From the NCBI RefSeq assembly GCF_034120055.1, contig NZ_CP139368.1, forward strand, positions 3,038,001 through 3,102,000: a DNA stretch of 64,000 bases, in the 5' to 3' direction. A model generated the notes under the pieces. That model worked only from the letters and a program-made list of their open reading frames with translations. It was not told the DNA's origin and did no database searches. Source of the DNA: Microbacterium rhizosphaerae (GTDB lineage: Bacteria; Actinomycetota; Actinomycetes; Actinomycetales; Microbacteriaceae). Of the stretch, positions 53,481 to 63,437 are shown piece by piece (position 1 is the first letter of the stretch; each line of letters starts with the position of its first letter). The position numbers were made by a program, and so were the translations under genes.

Positions 53481-55058
53481 TCAGTCGGCGACGGCGATGA
53501 TCGGGGTCTCGGCGGTGACCGGAAGGTGGGGGAGCACGATCGGGCCGTGCGAGCGGTGCCGCAGCCACAGGTAGCCGCCGCCGATCGCGAGCGTGAGTCC
53601 GATCGTGATGAGGGCGCTCCACTGCAGGAGGATGTTCTTCCCGGAGAGATCGTAGATCTCGGGGCGAGGCCACATGAGGTTCACGATCATCCCGACCTGG
53701 AACGCCACTGCGATCACGTTGAGCGGGATCCCCCAGCGTCCGAGGGTGAACAGCCGCTTGCCGTCCTCGTCGACCCCGCCGGGCAGTCCCCCGGTGCGGC
53801 GGCGACGGATGCGGGTGACCAGCAGCGGTGCGGTGACACCGAGGTAGGCGATGTACAGCATCGCGATGCAGATGCTCGACAGGGCTGTGAAGACCGCCGG
53901 CTGCCCGAGGTTCACGAGGAGCGCGGCGGCGGCCCCGACGCCCACGACGAGCGACGCGACGACGGGGGTCCCGGTGCGGGGCGAGACGCGTCCGACGAAG
54001 CGGTGGAACGGGAACGCGCGCTCACGCGACATCGAGTACATCATCCGCGCGCCGGCGGTCTGCACGGCGAGGGTGCAGGCGAAGACGGCGACCGCGACGG
54101 CGCACAGGATGAGGCGTCCCACCGTGTCGCCGAGGACCGCGGTGATGACGTACGACAGGCCGTAGCTGGAGAGGTTGCCGTCGGTCAGGCTCGGCGCGGC
54201 GAGGATCGCCGCGACAATGAGCAGAGCTCCCCCGAGGCCGGAGAACAGGAGGGCACGCAGGATGGTGCGCGGGGTCGTGCGACGCGGATTGTGCGTCTCC
54301 TCGGCGAGCTCGCCGGCGGAGTCGAAGCCGACGAGGACGTACGCCGCCATGAGGGAGGATGCGAGCCACGCGAACACGTACGGCTCGGTACCGACGCGTC
54401 CGACGCTCGAGAACAGCACGGCCGGTCCCCGCTGCGGCAGCAGGAAGAGGAGCACGATCAGGACGGCGGCGCCGACGATCTCCACGACCACGCCGAACGA
54501 CGTGATGCGCGCCATCAGCCTGACGCTGAGGATGTTCACCGTCGTGGTGACGACGAGCATGATGAGGCCCAGCACGATGGCGTTCGCGGCGCCCGTAGGC
54601 GACGTGACGGACGGGTCGGCCGCCGGGCCGCCGACGATCTGGAAGCCGTCCCAGATGGCCGGGAGCACCACCTGCACGGCGATGGCGGCGACGGCGACGG
54701 TGATCACCTGGCCGATGACCATCGTCCATCCCGTCAGCCAGCCGAGGACCGTCCCGGCGAGCCGGCTCGACCACTGGAAGATGGCGCCGGCGATCGGCCA
54801 GCGCGCGGCGAGCTGCGCGAAGTTGAGTGCGACGAGGAGCTGGCCGGCGAAGACGACCGGCCAGGTCCAGAAGAACGCCGCTCCCCCGAGCCCGAAGCCG
54901 AGGGCGAAGAGCTGGAACACGGTGGTGAGGATGGAGACGAAGGAGAAGCCGGCGGCGAACGAGGAGAACGACCCCACTCCCCTGTGCAGCTCCTGTGTGT
55001 AGCCGCTGTCCGCCGTGGTGGAGCCGGCGGTCTGGAGGCGCCGAGCGGTGGATGTCAT
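53481..55058 (-). CDS. APC-superfamily amino acid/amine permease of the carboxylase cluster
   Basis: A 525-residue permease with about 12 membrane helices, of the APC superfamily near the GABA/choline-type (amino acid/polyamine) carriers: FSFVSILTTVFQLFALGFGLGG and FDSAGELAEETHNPRRTTPRTILRAL (the conserved E-E-T-x-N-P-R-R loop) are diagnostic. The substrate is unknown; its position downstream of a urea/guanidine carboxylase cluster suggests a nitrogen-rich small cation or amine. ATG 55058 follows AAAGGG. It has its own promoter with the same TetR-like operator and GlnR-like box as the bioY promoter, so it is probably a second transcription unit of the same regulon. Confidence 0.88.
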   Translation of the reverse strand: MTSTARRLQTAGSTTADSGYTQELHRGVGSFSSFAAGFSFVSILTTVFQLFALGFGLGGAAFFWTWPVVFAGQLLVALNFAQLAARWPIAGAIFQWSSRLAGTVLGWLTGWTMVIGQVITVAVAAIAVQVVLPAIWDGFQIVGGPAADPSVTSPTGAANAIVLGLIMLVVTTTVNILSVRLMARITSFGVVVEIVGAAVLIVLLFLLPQRGPAVLFSSVGRVGTEPYVFAWLASSLMAAYVLVGFDSAGELAEETHNPRRTTPRTILRALLFSGLGGALLIVAAILAAPSLTDGNLSSYGLSYVITAVLGDTVGRLILCAVAVAVFACTLAVQTAGARMMYSMSRERAFPFHRFVGRVSPRTGTPVVASLVVGVGAAAALLVNLGQPAVFTALSSICIAMLYIAYLGVTAPLLVTRIRRRRTGGLPGGVDEDGKRLFTLGRWGIPLNVIAVAFQVGMIVNLMWPRPEIYDLSGKNILLQWSALITIGLTLAIGGGYLWLRHRSHGPIVLPHLPVTAETPIIAVAD

Positions 55059-55101
55059 GTCGGACCCTTTCGGAGGACGACCCGACAGGCGATGGAGCCC
55101 G

Positions 55102-55123
55102 ATACCTGTCGGATGATAGTTAT
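55102..55123. promoter_or_regulatory. TetR-like operator in front of the permease
   Basis: The left arm ATACCTGTCG (55102-55111), a 2-base spacer and the degenerate right arm TGATAGTTAT (55114-55123), 7 of 10 matching the perfect arm CGACAGGTAT. It has the same length and spacing as the perfect copy at 63373. It overlaps a likely -10 (TATCAT on the minus strand). A further half-site CGACAGG is at 55083. Confidence 0.65.
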
Positions 55124-55171
55124 CGTGCGTCCGAGTGTGCTCGTGCGCGATTGCCCCCCTGTGGCCGGTCC

Positions 55172-55187
55172 GTTTCGGCGATGTAAC
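55172..55187. promoter_or_regulatory. GlnR-box-like site upstream of the permease
   Basis: On the minus strand the sequence is GTTACATCGCCGAAAC, an exact match to gTnAC-N6-GaAAC and also to the mycobacterial AC-N9-AC rule. It is about 70 bases before the likely transcription start of the permease, a reasonable position for an activator. Confidence 0.55.
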
Positions 55188-55213
55188 AGGGTTCGCACAT
55201 TGGGAGCGCGGCG

Positions 55214-55864
55214 TCAGCCTGCAGCGCGTGCGGCCGCGATCGCGTCCTCGTGGAGGCCGCACACGCGCAGGCACGCATCGGCGACGTGCTCCGCATCCAC
55301 CGGATCGCCGTCGTTGCGCAGCGTGATCGCGATCTCGACGAGATGGATGATGACGGCGCCGAGCTCGTCCGCCCTCCAGGTCCCCCGGAGCGCATCGGCG
55401 AGCGCCTCCTCCGCCAGCGCGCCGTAGGCGTCACGGAGTTCGCGGCGGGCCGCCCGGAAGCCGGCGAACCGCTCGTGCCGCGCTTCCGGCGAGAGGTACA
55501 GCGTGCCCACGTTGTGGGGCGCGGCGGCGAGCGCCTCGACGTCGTACACGGCGAGGCGGTGCAGCGCGGCGGCAGGGCTCAACCGGTCGTCGGCACGCAA
55601 CGATCGCGCCACGTCGACGCTCGGCCGGACCGTCTGCTCCAGGAGTGCGGCGAGGATCTCCTCCTTGCCGGCGAAGTGGTAGTACAGCGAGGCCTGACGG
55701 ATGCCGGTGCGCTCCGCGATCGCGCGCGTCGTCGTGGCGGCGTACCCGTTCTCGACGAACAGCGCGGCCGCGGCATCCAGGATCTCCTCCCGGGGATCGC
55801 GGCCCGTGGAGCCGCGGGTCGCCCGGGGGCGACCTGCTCTGCTGCGGACGGTCGCGGGCTCCAT
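55214..55864 (-). CDS. TetR-family regulator of the carboxylase cluster
   Basis: A 216-residue TetR-type repressor. After a basic tail (RSRAGRPRATRGSTGRDP), the DNA-binding part is ILDAAAALFVENGYAATTTRAIAERTGIRQASLYYHFAGKEEILAALL. The C-terminal ligand domain is not assigned. ATG 55864 follows GAGGA. It begins 55 bases after the allophanate hydrolase stop, so it is probably cotranscribed with the catabolic genes, and it lies upstream of the permease. The two 22-bp inverted repeats at 55102 and 63373 are its most likely operators. Confidence 0.88.
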   Translation of the reverse strand: MEPATVRSRAGRPRATRGSTGRDPREEILDAAAALFVENGYAATTTRAIAERTGIRQASLYYHFAGKEEILAALLEQTVRPSVDVARSLRADDRLSPAAALHRLAVYDVEALAAAPHNVGTLYLSPEARHERFAGFRAARRELRDAYGALAEEALADALRGTWRADELGAVIIHLVEIAITLRNDGDPVDAEHVADACLRVCGLHEDAIAAARAAG

Positions 55865-55919
55865 AACGGCATCCTCGCACGCTCCGCGGACCGTGGTGAG
55901 AGGATCCCGTGCTCCTGAC

Positions 55920-57596
55920 TCAGCCCAGGGCGAGATGCGCCCGCCACCCGCCGAGCTCCGAGATGTCGAGCGCACCCGCGAGGGCGCCGGGGGTCGCGAG
56001 GAAGCCGGCGACCCGCGTGCCGTCCGCAAGGAGCACGGAGCCGATGGCGAGGGGTGCGGGCACCGCGTCGACGAAGGCTGCGAAGCCGGTAGCCGGGAGT
56101 TCCCACACCTCGCCCGCGATGGACGCACCGCCGCCACCCGTATGCGCGAGCCCCGGCTTGGGGGGCGTCGTCGCCAGCGCGAACAGGCCGTACTCGGGCG
56201 CGGTCCGCGCCGCGGCGACGAACGACGCGCCCGCCGCGACGAGTTCGCGGTTGAGCGGCTGGCCCGCCAGGTGCGCTCCGACGACGAAGATGCGGCGGGA
56301 TGCCTCGGCCATGCGCTGCGCGATCTGGCCGAGCACATTGTCCGAGAACGCGGGTCCGGACAGCATGACGCCGAACGGCAGCCCGTCGACGAAGCCCGCG
56401 GGGATGGCGAGAGCGGCGAAGTCGAGCAGGTTCGCGAAGTTCGTGTACCTGCCCATGCGCGAGTTGGCTCCGACAGGATCCGCCGCGACCTCGGCGAGCG
56501 TCGGATGCCACGTCGTCGTCGGCGTGAGGAGTGCGACGCATCCGTCGAGCTCCGCCGCACCGCGCAGGCGCAGCTCGGCGAGGTGCGCGAGGTCGTCGAA
56601 CAGCTCGTGGGCGGTCGGCTCGGCACCGGCGAGGATGATGCCCGCGACCGTCGCGTCGAGGTCGCGGCCGATGAGTGCGCGATTCGCCTCGATATGCGCG
56701 CCGACAGCGCTGTACCGCTCGGCGACGAACGCGCCGTCGTACAGCAGGCGCGCCGCCTCGAGGAGGGGGGCGATGTCGCGTTCGACGACGGTGAAACCCG
56801 CCCGTTCTGCGCGCGCGACCGCGGCGGCGAAAGCCTCGCCCCACCCGGCTGCGAGGCCGTCGAGCTGCTCCGGCAGGGGGACGGCGATCGTGGACCCTGC
56901 GGGCAGCGCGGCGTGCGCCGCATCCGTCCGCGCGAGCGGGTCGAGACCGTCCGGCCCGCTCATGAGCTCGACCGCGCGACGGGCCAGGGCGAGGTCCCGG
57001 GCGAACACCGTGACGACGTCCTGCGTGCGGCACGCGGGGACGACGCCCGTGGTGGGCACGATGCCCTTGGTCGGCTTCACGCCGTAGATGCCGTTGAGTG
57101 CGGCCGGCACGCGGCCCGAGCCCGCCGTGTCGGTGCCGAGCGCGAGGTCCACGAGACCGAGGGCCACGGCGACCGCGGATCCGGATGACGACCCGCCCGA
57201 GATCCGCGACGGATCCCACGCATTGCGGACCGCGCCGAACGGCGACCGCGAGCCGACGAGACCGGTCGCGAACTGGTCGAGGTTCGTCTTTCCCACGACG
57301 ATCGCGCCGGCCGCCCGCAGACGGGCGACGGCCGTCGCGTCGGAGTCCGGGTCGTAGGCGAAGGATGCCGATGCCGCGGTCGTCGCCACGCCCGCGACGT
57401 CGATGTTGTCCTTCACCGCGACCGTGAGTCCCGCAAGGGGGAGGCTCTCTCCCGCGGCGACGCGGGCGTCGATGCGCTCGGCCTCGGCGCCCAGGTCGCC
57501 GCGATCGCGCAGCGAGATCCACACCTCGGGGCGGTCGACCTCGTCGACACGTGCAAGCGCGTGGGACACCGCATCCACTGCGGTCCGGCGGATCAT
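55920..57596 (-). CDS. atzF: allophanate hydrolase (AtzF type)
   Basis: A 558-residue hydrolase that splits allophanate into ammonia and CO2, the last step of urea or guanidine carboxylation pathways. The N-terminal amidase-signature domain has the triad Lys62 (TVAVKDNID), Ser136 (ISGGSSSGS) and Ser160 (GTDTAGSGR); the spacings of 74 and 24 residues equal those of characterised AtzF. A C-terminal domain of about 120 residues ([22 protein letters not shown] to [18 protein letters not shown]) matches the AtzF C-terminal decarboxylase-type domain. ATG 57596 overlaps the carboxylase stop by four bases. Confidence 0.92.
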   Translation of the reverse strand: MIRRTAVDAVSHALARVDEVDRPEVWISLRDRGDLGAEAERIDARVAAGESLPLAGLTVAVKDNIDVAGVATTAASASFAYDPDSDATAVARLRAAGAIVVGKTNLDQFATGLVGSRSPFGAVRNAWDPSRISGGSSSGSAVAVALGLVDLALGTDTAGSGRVPAALNGIYGVKPTKGIVPTTGVVPACRTQDVVTVFARDLALARRAVELMSGPDGLDPLARTDAAHAALPAGSTIAVPLPEQLDGLAAGWGEAFAAAVARAERAGFTVVERDIAPLLEAARLLYDGAFVAERYSAVGAHIEANRALIGRDLDATVAGIILAGAEPTAHELFDDLAHLAELRLRGAAELDGCVALLTPTTTWHPTLAEVAADPVGANSRMGRYTNFANLLDFAALAIPAGFVDGLPFGVMLSGPAFSDNVLGQIAQRMAEASRRIFVVGAHLAGQPLNRELVAAGASFVAAARTAPEYGLFALATTPPKPGLAHTGGGGASIAGEVWELPATGFAAFVDAVPAPLAIGSVLLADGTRVAGFLATPGALAGALDISELGGWRAHLALG

Positions 57597-60500
57597 GCGT
57601 GCGCTCCGATCGCCGCGAGCAGCTGGCCGGGGGCGACCTGCTCCCCCGGTGCCGCATACAGCTCGACGATCCGGCCGCCGCGCGGCGCGGTCACCTTGGA
57701 CTCCATCTTCATCGCCTCCACGGACAGGATGGGGTCGCCCGCGGCGACCGTCGCACCGACCTCGACGGCGAGCTTCCAGACCGTCGACGCGAACGGCGCA
57801 TAGACCGGCTCCGCCCCCTCGGGAAGGGTCGCGTCCGCCGTCTGCGGCGCAGCAGGCGGGGCATCCACCCGCTCGAACTCGCCCGCGAGACGCCAGCGCT
57901 CGCGCTCCTCGGCGAAGGCCTCAGCCTGCCGCGCGCGGAACTCGGCGATCGAGTCCGCGTTCGCATCCAGGAACCGGCGGTACTCGGCGATGGAGAACGT
58001 ACCGTCGGCCGTCTCGAACGCGCCGCGGCCGGCATCCGTCTCGGCGCGCAGCTCGAGGAGCTCCTCGGCCGAGACCGGGTACCACTCGATGCGGTCGAAG
58101 AAGCGCAGCGCCCACGGGTGCTCGGTGAACAGGCCGCCGCGGCGGAACCTGTTCCAGATCTGCACCGTACGTCCCACGAACTGGTAGCCGCCCGGGCCCT
58201 CCATCCCGTAGATGCACATGTACGCGCCGCCGATTCCGACGGAGTTCTCCGCCGTCCACGTGCGGGCGGGGTTGTACTTCGTCGTCACGAGGCGGTGGCG
58301 GGGATCCAGCGGCGTCGCGACCGGCGCCCCGAGGTACACGTCCCCGAGGCCGAGCACGAGGTAGCTCGCGTCGAACACGGTGCGGTACACGTCGTCGACC
58401 GAGTCGAGGCCGTTGATGCGGCGGATGAACTCGATGTTCCACGGCGTCCACGGAGCGTCGTTGCGCACTCCGTTCATGTAGCGCTCGATCGCGAGCCGCG
58501 TCGCCGGATCGTCCCAGCTGAGGGGCAGGCGCACCGTGCGCGAGGGCACGACGAGCTCGCTCGTGGGCGGGACCTCCGCCTCGAGCTCCTGCAGCAGCGC
58601 CGCCATGCGGGATGCGGGCATCACCGACGGATCCGTGTGGACCTGCAGCGAGCGGATGCCGGGAGTCACATCGAGCACGCCGTCCGGCGCGTGCGCGGCG
58701 AGCGTCTCCTGCAGCGCGTGGACGCGCATGCGCAGGGCCAGGTCGAGCTGCATCGGGCCGTACTCGACCAGCACGTTGGCGTCGCCGTCGCGGCGGTAGG
58801 TGACGCTGGGCGCCGCATCCGTCCCCTCCTGGCGCGCATACACGCCGTCGTCCCCATCGCCGCCGCTCGTGAGGAGCGTGGGCGACGTGCGCTGAGCGAC
58901 GAGTGACGGCGCCTCCGCCTCGCGGACCGGAACGAACCGCACCCGATCCCCCGGGCGCAGCTGGCCGACCTTGAAGAGCTCGTCGCTCGTGACGACCGCG
59001 GGGCACACGAATCCGCCGAGCGAGGGCCCGTCGGGTCCGAGGATGATCGGCGTGTCACCGGTGAAGTCGATCGCCCCCACCGCGTACGCCGTGTCGTGGA
59101 TGTTCGACGGATGCAGCCCCGCCTCACCGCCGTCCTGCCGCGCCCACCGCGGCTTCGGGCCCATGAGGCGCACGCCGGTCCGCGCAGAGTTCAAGTGCAC
59201 CTCGAACTCCGTCTGATAGAACGTGTCGAGGTCGTCGTCGGTGAAGAACTCGGGTGCTCCGTGCGGTCCCTCGGTCACGCCGATCGTCCACGAGTGGGTG
59301 AAGGCGGGACGCCGCTCGGGCGGGGTCGGGGCGGTGGGCCCCGACGCCGCGGCCCCCGGCCGCAGCACGTCGCCCGCGAGGAGCGCCCGTCCGCCGTGTC
59401 CGCCGAAGCCCCCGAGCGTGAACGTCGACGCGCTGCCGAGATACGTCGGCACATCGAGGCCGCCGCGCACCGCGAGGTACGCACGCAGGCCGGGGCCGTT
59501 CAGGGGACCCACCGCCAGGGTCGCTCCGGAGGGGACATCGACCGGCTCCCACTGCGGCACGGGCTCGCCGTCGACGGTGACGACGGCCGGTGCGCCGGTC
59601 ACAGCGACGACGGCCGCGTCGGAGAACGTCAGCGTCGGGCCCGTGAGCATGATCTCGAGCCCCGGAGCCGTCTCCGGGTTGCCCACGGCGAGGTTGGCCT
59701 CCGCGAACGAGACGCGGTCGAACGGCCCGCTCGGAGGCACGCCGATCTGCCAGTACCCGACACGTCCGGGCAGGTCCTGCACGGTCGTCATCGCACCCGG
59801 CGCCACGACGTCGATGCGCGGCTCGGGGTCGGTCGTGACATCCAGCGTCGACGTGCTGTGGGTGGCCGCGACGAGGTCGGGCGAGCACGTCAGGGCGCGC
59901 AGCATCCCGATGTTCGTGACGATGCCGTCCACCCGGCTCGCGCCGAGAGCCTCGCCGAGGAGGGCGAGGGCGGCGGGGCGGTCGTCGGCATGCGCGATGA
60001 CCTTCGCGAGCATCGGATCGTAGGATGCGGTGACCTCGGTGCCGTCCTCGATCCAGCCGTCGACGCGGACGCCGGGCAGGGACTCCGGAAAGACAGCGCG
60101 CGTCACCAGTCCCGTCGACGGCAGCGACCCGCGGCCCGGATCCTCCGCGTACACGCGCGCCTCGACCGCCGCACCGCGCGACGTCCACTCACGCTCGAAG
60201 ACGTCGTCGAGCGCTCCAGCGCCATCCCGGGCCAGTCGCAGCATCATCGCGACGAGATCGACGCCGAACGCCTCCTCCGTCACCGGGTGCTCGACCTGCA
60301 GGCGCGTGTTGACCTCGAGGAAGGAGGCCTCCTCGCGGGCGGCGTCGTACACGAACTCGACGGTGCCGGCGCTGCGATACGAGACGGATGCGGCGAGCTC
60401 TCGCGCGGAGCGATGCAGCAGCTCCCGCACATGGGTGGGGAGCGCCGGCGCCGGCGCCTCTTCGATGACCTTCTGGTTGCGCCGCTGCAGAGAGCAGTCG

Positions 60501-61189
60501 CGGTCGCCGAACACCGCGACCCGTCCTTCGCCATCGCCGAACACCTGCACCTCGACGTGTCGGGCGGGCCGCACGAAGCGCTCGAGGAAGATGCCGGTTG
60601 AGCCGAAGTTCGATGCGGCGAGGGCGGCGACGCGGGCGTACGCGTCACGGACCTCGTCGAGCGTGAAGCACGCCTGCATGCCGATGCCGCCGCCACCGCC
60701 GGTGGCCTTCAGCATGACGGGCAGCCCGATGAGCTCCGCCGCCTCGACCGCCGCGTCGGCATCCGGGAGGAGGTCTGTCCCTTGTACGAGCGGCACACCC
60801 GCGAGCCGGGCGAGCTCGCGCGCCGTGTGCTTCTCGCCGAACTTGGAGATGTGCTCGGCGGACGGACCGACGAAGCGGATGCCGGTCTCCTCGACCGCGC
60901 TCGAGAACGCGAGGCTCTCGGACAGGAATCCGTAACCAGGATGGATGAGCCCCGCGCCGGTGCTCTGTGCTGCCTCGAGCACGGCGTCGATACGCAGGTA
61001 CGACTCCTTGGGGGCCGCGGGTCCGAGGCGCACGGCGGTGTCCGCCTCGCGCACGTGCGGAGCGGCGCGGTCGGCATCGGAGTAGACCGCGACGGTCCGC
61101 ATCCCGAGGTCCCGGGCGGACCGCATGATGCGCCGCGCGATCTCACCGCGGTTCGCGACGAGCAGGGTGTCGAGCGACAGGGATGTCAC
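57593..61189 (-). CDS. biotin-dependent urea/guanidine carboxylase
   Basis: A 1198-residue multidomain carboxylase. Residues about 1-450 are biotin carboxylase ([31 protein letters not shown], the ATP-grasp [12 protein letters not shown]). Then comes the KipA/AHS2-like carboxyltransferase half (about 470-770: [31 protein letters not shown]), the KipI/AHS1-like half (about 800-1030), and a C-terminal biotinyl domain with the biotin lysine near 1161 ([10 protein letters not shown]). This is the architecture of urea carboxylase; the flanking DUF1989 pair suggests guanidine instead. The start is GTG 61189, whose GTGA overlaps the UAAP1 stop. Confidence 0.93.
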   Translation of the reverse strand: MTSLSLDTLLVANRGEIARRIMRSARDLGMRTVAVYSDADRAAPHVREADTAVRLGPAAPKESYLRIDAVLEAAQSTGAGLIHPGYGFLSESLAFSSAVEETGIRFVGPSAEHISKFGEKHTARELARLAGVPLVQGTDLLPDADAAVEAAELIGLPVMLKATGGGGGIGMQACFTLDEVRDAYARVAALAASNFGSTGIFLERFVRPARHVEVQVFGDGEGRVAVFGDRDCSLQRRNQKVIEEAPAPALPTHVRELLHRSARELAASVSYRSAGTVEFVYDAAREEASFLEVNTRLQVEHPVTEEAFGVDLVAMMLRLARDGAGALDDVFEREWTSRGAAVEARVYAEDPGRGSLPSTGLVTRAVFPESLPGVRVDGWIEDGTEVTASYDPMLAKVIAHADDRPAALALLGEALGASRVDGIVTNIGMLRALTCSPDLVAATHSTSTLDVTTDPEPRIDVVAPGAMTTVQDLPGRVGYWQIGVPPSGPFDRVSFAEANLAVGNPETAPGLEIMLTGPTLTFSDAAVVAVTGAPAVVTVDGEPVPQWEPVDVPSGATLAVGPLNGPGLRAYLAVRGGLDVPTYLGSASTFTLGGFGGHGGRALLAGDVLRPGAAASGPTAPTPPERRPAFTHSWTIGVTEGPHGAPEFFTDDDLDTFYQTEFEVHLNSARTGVRLMGPKPRWARQDGGEAGLHPSNIHDTAYAVGAIDFTGDTPIILGPDGPSLGGFVCPAVVTSDELFKVGQLRPGDRVRFVPVREAEAPSLVAQRTSPTLLTSGGDGDDGVYARQEGTDAAPSVTYRRDGDANVLVEYGPMQLDLALRMRVHALQETLAAHAPDGVLDVTPGIRSLQVHTDPSVMPASRMAALLQELEAEVPPTSELVVPSRTVRLPLSWDDPATRLAIERYMNGVRNDAPWTPWNIEFIRRINGLDSVDDVYRTVFDASYLVLGLGDVYLGAPVATPLDPRHRLVTTKYNPARTWTAENSVGIGGAYMCIYGMEGPGGYQFVGRTVQIWNRFRRGGLFTEHPWALRFFDRIEWYPVSAEELLELRAETDAGRGAFETADGTFSIAEYRRFLDANADSIAEFRARQAEAFAEERERWRLAGEFERVDAPPAAPQTADATLPEGAEPVYAPFASTVWKLAVEVGATVAAGDPILSVEAMKMESKVTAPRGGRIVELYAAPGEQVAPGQLLAAIGAHA

Positions 61190-61917
61190 CGGGAGGCCTC
61201 CTCGAATGCGTCGCGGCCCGCGGGGTCGACGACGATCATGCGCAGCGGGGTGGGGTTGAAGTCATTGCACGGGTTGTTCATCTGCGGGCAGTTCGAGAGC
61301 AGGACCAGCACGTCGCGCTCGGCACGAAGCGCGACCCGCTTGCCCGGCCCGCTCATACCGTCGACGATGCCCAAGGCACCGTCGGATTCGATCGGCACGT
61401 TCATGAACCAGTTGATGTTCGAGACCAGATCGCGTGCGCCGAGCCCGTGCGCGGCGCCCTCGGAGAGGAAGTTCTCGCGGCACGCGTGCTGGAAGGCGAC
61501 GTGGTGCCCGTAGCGCAGCGTGTTCGACTCCTTCGAGCAGGCGCCGCCGATCGTGTCGTGGCGGTCGATGTCGGTGGCGACGATCGTCATGAGCGGCTGC
61601 GACTCGTTCGACATCAGGACCGATCCCGTGCGCAGGTACGCGTTCCGCTGCGCTGCGATCGTGTCCGGCGCGCTGTATCGGTGGGTCGTGTCGTGGGCGT
61701 CGAAGGCGAGGAAGTCCGCCGACTGGTTGCCGCCGACATCAACGATCGTGAGGACGTGGCCGGCCGCGACGACCGCGGACCAGGACGCGTTGGATGCCAC
61801 GCGCTCGTCGAGGACGACATCGCCCGCGACAGCGCTCGCGCCCCAGTCCAGGACGGATTCCGGTGCGGCGACCGCGCCGACGGGCACGGTGCTGTCGAGA
61901 TCGAGGGTGTTCAGCAT
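61186..61917 (-). CDS. DUF1989 protein, UAAP1-type (probable carboxyguanidine deiminase subunit)
   Basis: A 243-residue DUF1989 protein of the kind called urea-carboxylase-associated protein 1. Diagnostic blocks are GHVLTIVDVGGNQSADFLAFDAHD, GSVLMSNESQPLMTIVATDIDRHDTIGGACSKESNTLRYGHH and LVSNINWFMNVPIESDGALG followed by LVLLSNCPQMNNPCNDFNPTPL. A pair of such proteins has been shown in proteobacteria to form a heteromeric carboxyguanidine deiminase acting between the carboxylase and allophanate hydrolase. ATG 61917 overlaps the UAAP2 gene by seven bases. Confidence 0.9.
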   Translation of the reverse strand: MLNTLDLDSTVPVGAVAAPESVLDWGASAVAGDVVLDERVASNASWSAVVAAGHVLTIVDVGGNQSADFLAFDAHDTTHRYSAPDTIAAQRNAYLRTGSVLMSNESQPLMTIVATDIDRHDTIGGACSKESNTLRYGHHVAFQHACRENFLSEGAAHGLGARDLVSNINWFMNVPIESDGALGIVDGMSGPGKRVALRAERDVLVLLSNCPQMNNPCNDFNPTPLRMIVVDPAGRDAFEEASR

Positions 61918-62756
61918 GCGCGAGCCTCCGCGTAGTCGAGGGTGTTGAGGTAGACGCGACGCGACTCCGGCGACGCGTCGACGAGCGGATCGCCGGGTCG
62001 CGTCGGCTCGCCGCGCCACGCGTGCACGCGCAGCGGTCCGACGAGGTAGCCGTCGCGCGGGTCGAGCGGATGGGCGACGTTCGCGACGAGCAGGATGAGC
62101 GGGAGCTCGGCGACGAGGGTCACCGAGGTGCCCGCGCCCGCCGAGCCCGTCCACGCCGCGTCCCCGTCGGGGCCGACGCGTACACCCTGGAAGAACGAGA
62201 TGCTCGGCGGCAGGTCGCGCGAGGCGAGCCCGTGCTTCGCGCCCGCCTTGACGAACAGGGCACGCCCCGAGGGCGCCGGTCCCTCCGGACGTGCATCGCC
62301 GTAGCGCGCCAGGTTGCCGGCATCCGTCGAGGTTCCGAACAGCGCATCGTGACGGCCGGAGTTGTCCTCGATGATCGTCGCGAGCGCGCGCCCGTCGCCC
62401 GAGAGCAGCGGGTGCCCGGCGCCGAGGTACGCCTGCCACGGGATCTTCACCGTGTCCGCGGCATTCAGCCGCTCCCACGGCTCCAGCGCGTTGAACAGAA
62501 CCACATGCGCGTTCGCGTCTCCCGTCGGATCGTCGAAGCGGATGCGGGTGCCGCGGGCAACGACCCGGTGGGTGTAGCCGCCCGGCGCGACGGTCTCCGC
62601 CCAGATCAGCTCCGCAGCGTCGACGCCGTCCGGAACGAAGGGCGACGAGGAGGCGGGGAGGTACGGCATCCACTCGCTCGTGAGACTCCCCTGCGCGCGC
62701 GCATCGGCGCGCGCGTTGCCCACGGTGTCGGTCGTGTGCTCGGCCGCAAGGCTCAT
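61911..62756 (-). CDS. DUF1989 protein, UAAP2-type (probable carboxyguanidine deiminase subunit)
   Basis: A 281-residue DUF1989 protein of the UAAP2 kind, longer at the N-terminus than usual. It shows VVLFNALEPWERLNAADTVKIPWQAYLGAGHPLLSGDGRALATIIEDNSGRHDALFGT, then a metal-site-like region LASRDLPPSISFFQGVRVGPDG and VANVAHPLDPRDGY. It should partner with the neighbouring UAAP1 protein. ATG 62756 overlaps the bioY stop by four bases (ATGA), so it is translated from the same message as the biotin transporter component. Confidence 0.88.
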   Translation of the reverse strand: MSLAAEHTTDTVGNARADARAQGSLTSEWMPYLPASSSPFVPDGVDAAELIWAETVAPGGYTHRVVARGTRIRFDDPTGDANAHVVLFNALEPWERLNAADTVKIPWQAYLGAGHPLLSGDGRALATIIEDNSGRHDALFGTSTDAGNLARYGDARPEGPAPSGRALFVKAGAKHGLASRDLPPSISFFQGVRVGPDGDAAWTGSAGAGTSVTLVAELPLILLVANVAHPLDPRDGYLVGPLRVHAWRGEPTRPGDPLVDASPESRRVYLNTLDYAEARAC

Positions 62757-63352
62757 CGTCCGGCCTTCCCCGTGAGGCGGGCGATGACCGCCCAGGCGCC
62801 GGGGAGCAGCATTGCGGCCGCAGCCAGCTTGATGAGGTCACCGACGAGGAACGGTGCGAGTCCGACACCGACGGCGACGGAGAGGGGCATCCCGAGCGCG
62901 ACGGCGAGCCACGGGACGCCGACGAGGTAGACGGTCGCTGAGCCGGCGAGCAGGGCGCCGACGGTCGGAAGGATGCGGCCGCCCCCGCGTTCGGCGATGA
63001 AGCCGACGATCCAGGCGGCGAGGACGAACCCGACGAGATAGCCGCCGGTCGCGCCGAACACGACGTGCGCACCACCCGAGGCGGATGCGAAGACCGGGAG
63101 TCCGATGACTCCCGCGGCGAGGTAGACGAGCATCGACAACGCGCCGCGCAGCGAACCGAGCGCCGCGCCGACGAGCAGGACGCTGAAGGTCTGCAGCGTG
63201 AACGGCACGGGCTGCAGCGGGACGACGATCTGTGCGGCGAGCGCGGTCAGCAGCGCTCCCCCGCCGACGAGAACGACGTCGGCGAGGAGAGAGCGCGGGA
63301 CGACGAGGTCGATGAGGGGCGCCGTGCGGCGCGAGACGTGGACGGTGGACAT
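62753..63352 (-). CDS. bioY: biotin ECF-transporter substrate-binding component BioY
   Basis: A 199-residue membrane protein, the biotin-specific S-component of ECF transporters. Six helices are visible, with the family core LTALAAQIVVPLQPVPFTLQTFSVLLVGAALGSLRG and GATGGYLVGFVLAAWIVGFIAERGG. It takes up biotin alone or with a shared ECF module (no bioM/bioN here). As first gene of the operon, overlapping UAAP2, it would supply biotin for the carboxylase made from the same transcript. ATG 63352 follows GGGAGC. The promoter carries a perfect 22-bp inverted repeat and a GlnR-like box. Confidence 0.92.
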   Translation of the reverse strand: MSTVHVSRRTAPLIDLVVPRSLLADVVLVGGGALLTALAAQIVVPLQPVPFTLQTFSVLLVGAALGSLRGALSMLVYLAAGVIGLPVFASASGGAHVVFGATGGYLVGFVLAAWIVGFIAERGGGRILPTVGALLAGSATVYLVGVPWLAVALGMPLSVAVGVGLAPFLVGDLIKLAAAAMLLPGAWAVIARLTGKAGR

Positions 63353-63372
63353 GGCCTGCTCCCCTGCTCCGG

Positions 63373-63394
63373 ATACCTGTCGAGCGACAGGTAT
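63373..63394. promoter_or_regulatory. TetR-like operator in front of bioY
   Basis: Perfect 10-bp arms ATACCTGTCG (63373-63382) and CGACAGGTAT (63385-63394) with a 2-base spacer, 21 bases upstream of the bioY start. The minus-strand TATACC inside it is a plausible -10, so binding should block the promoter. A copy of the same design precedes the permease gene. Confidence 0.75.
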
Positions 63395-63437
63395 AGGAAA
63401 GCTTGGCCAGGACGCGTGTCGAGTCGGTTGTCGTCAC

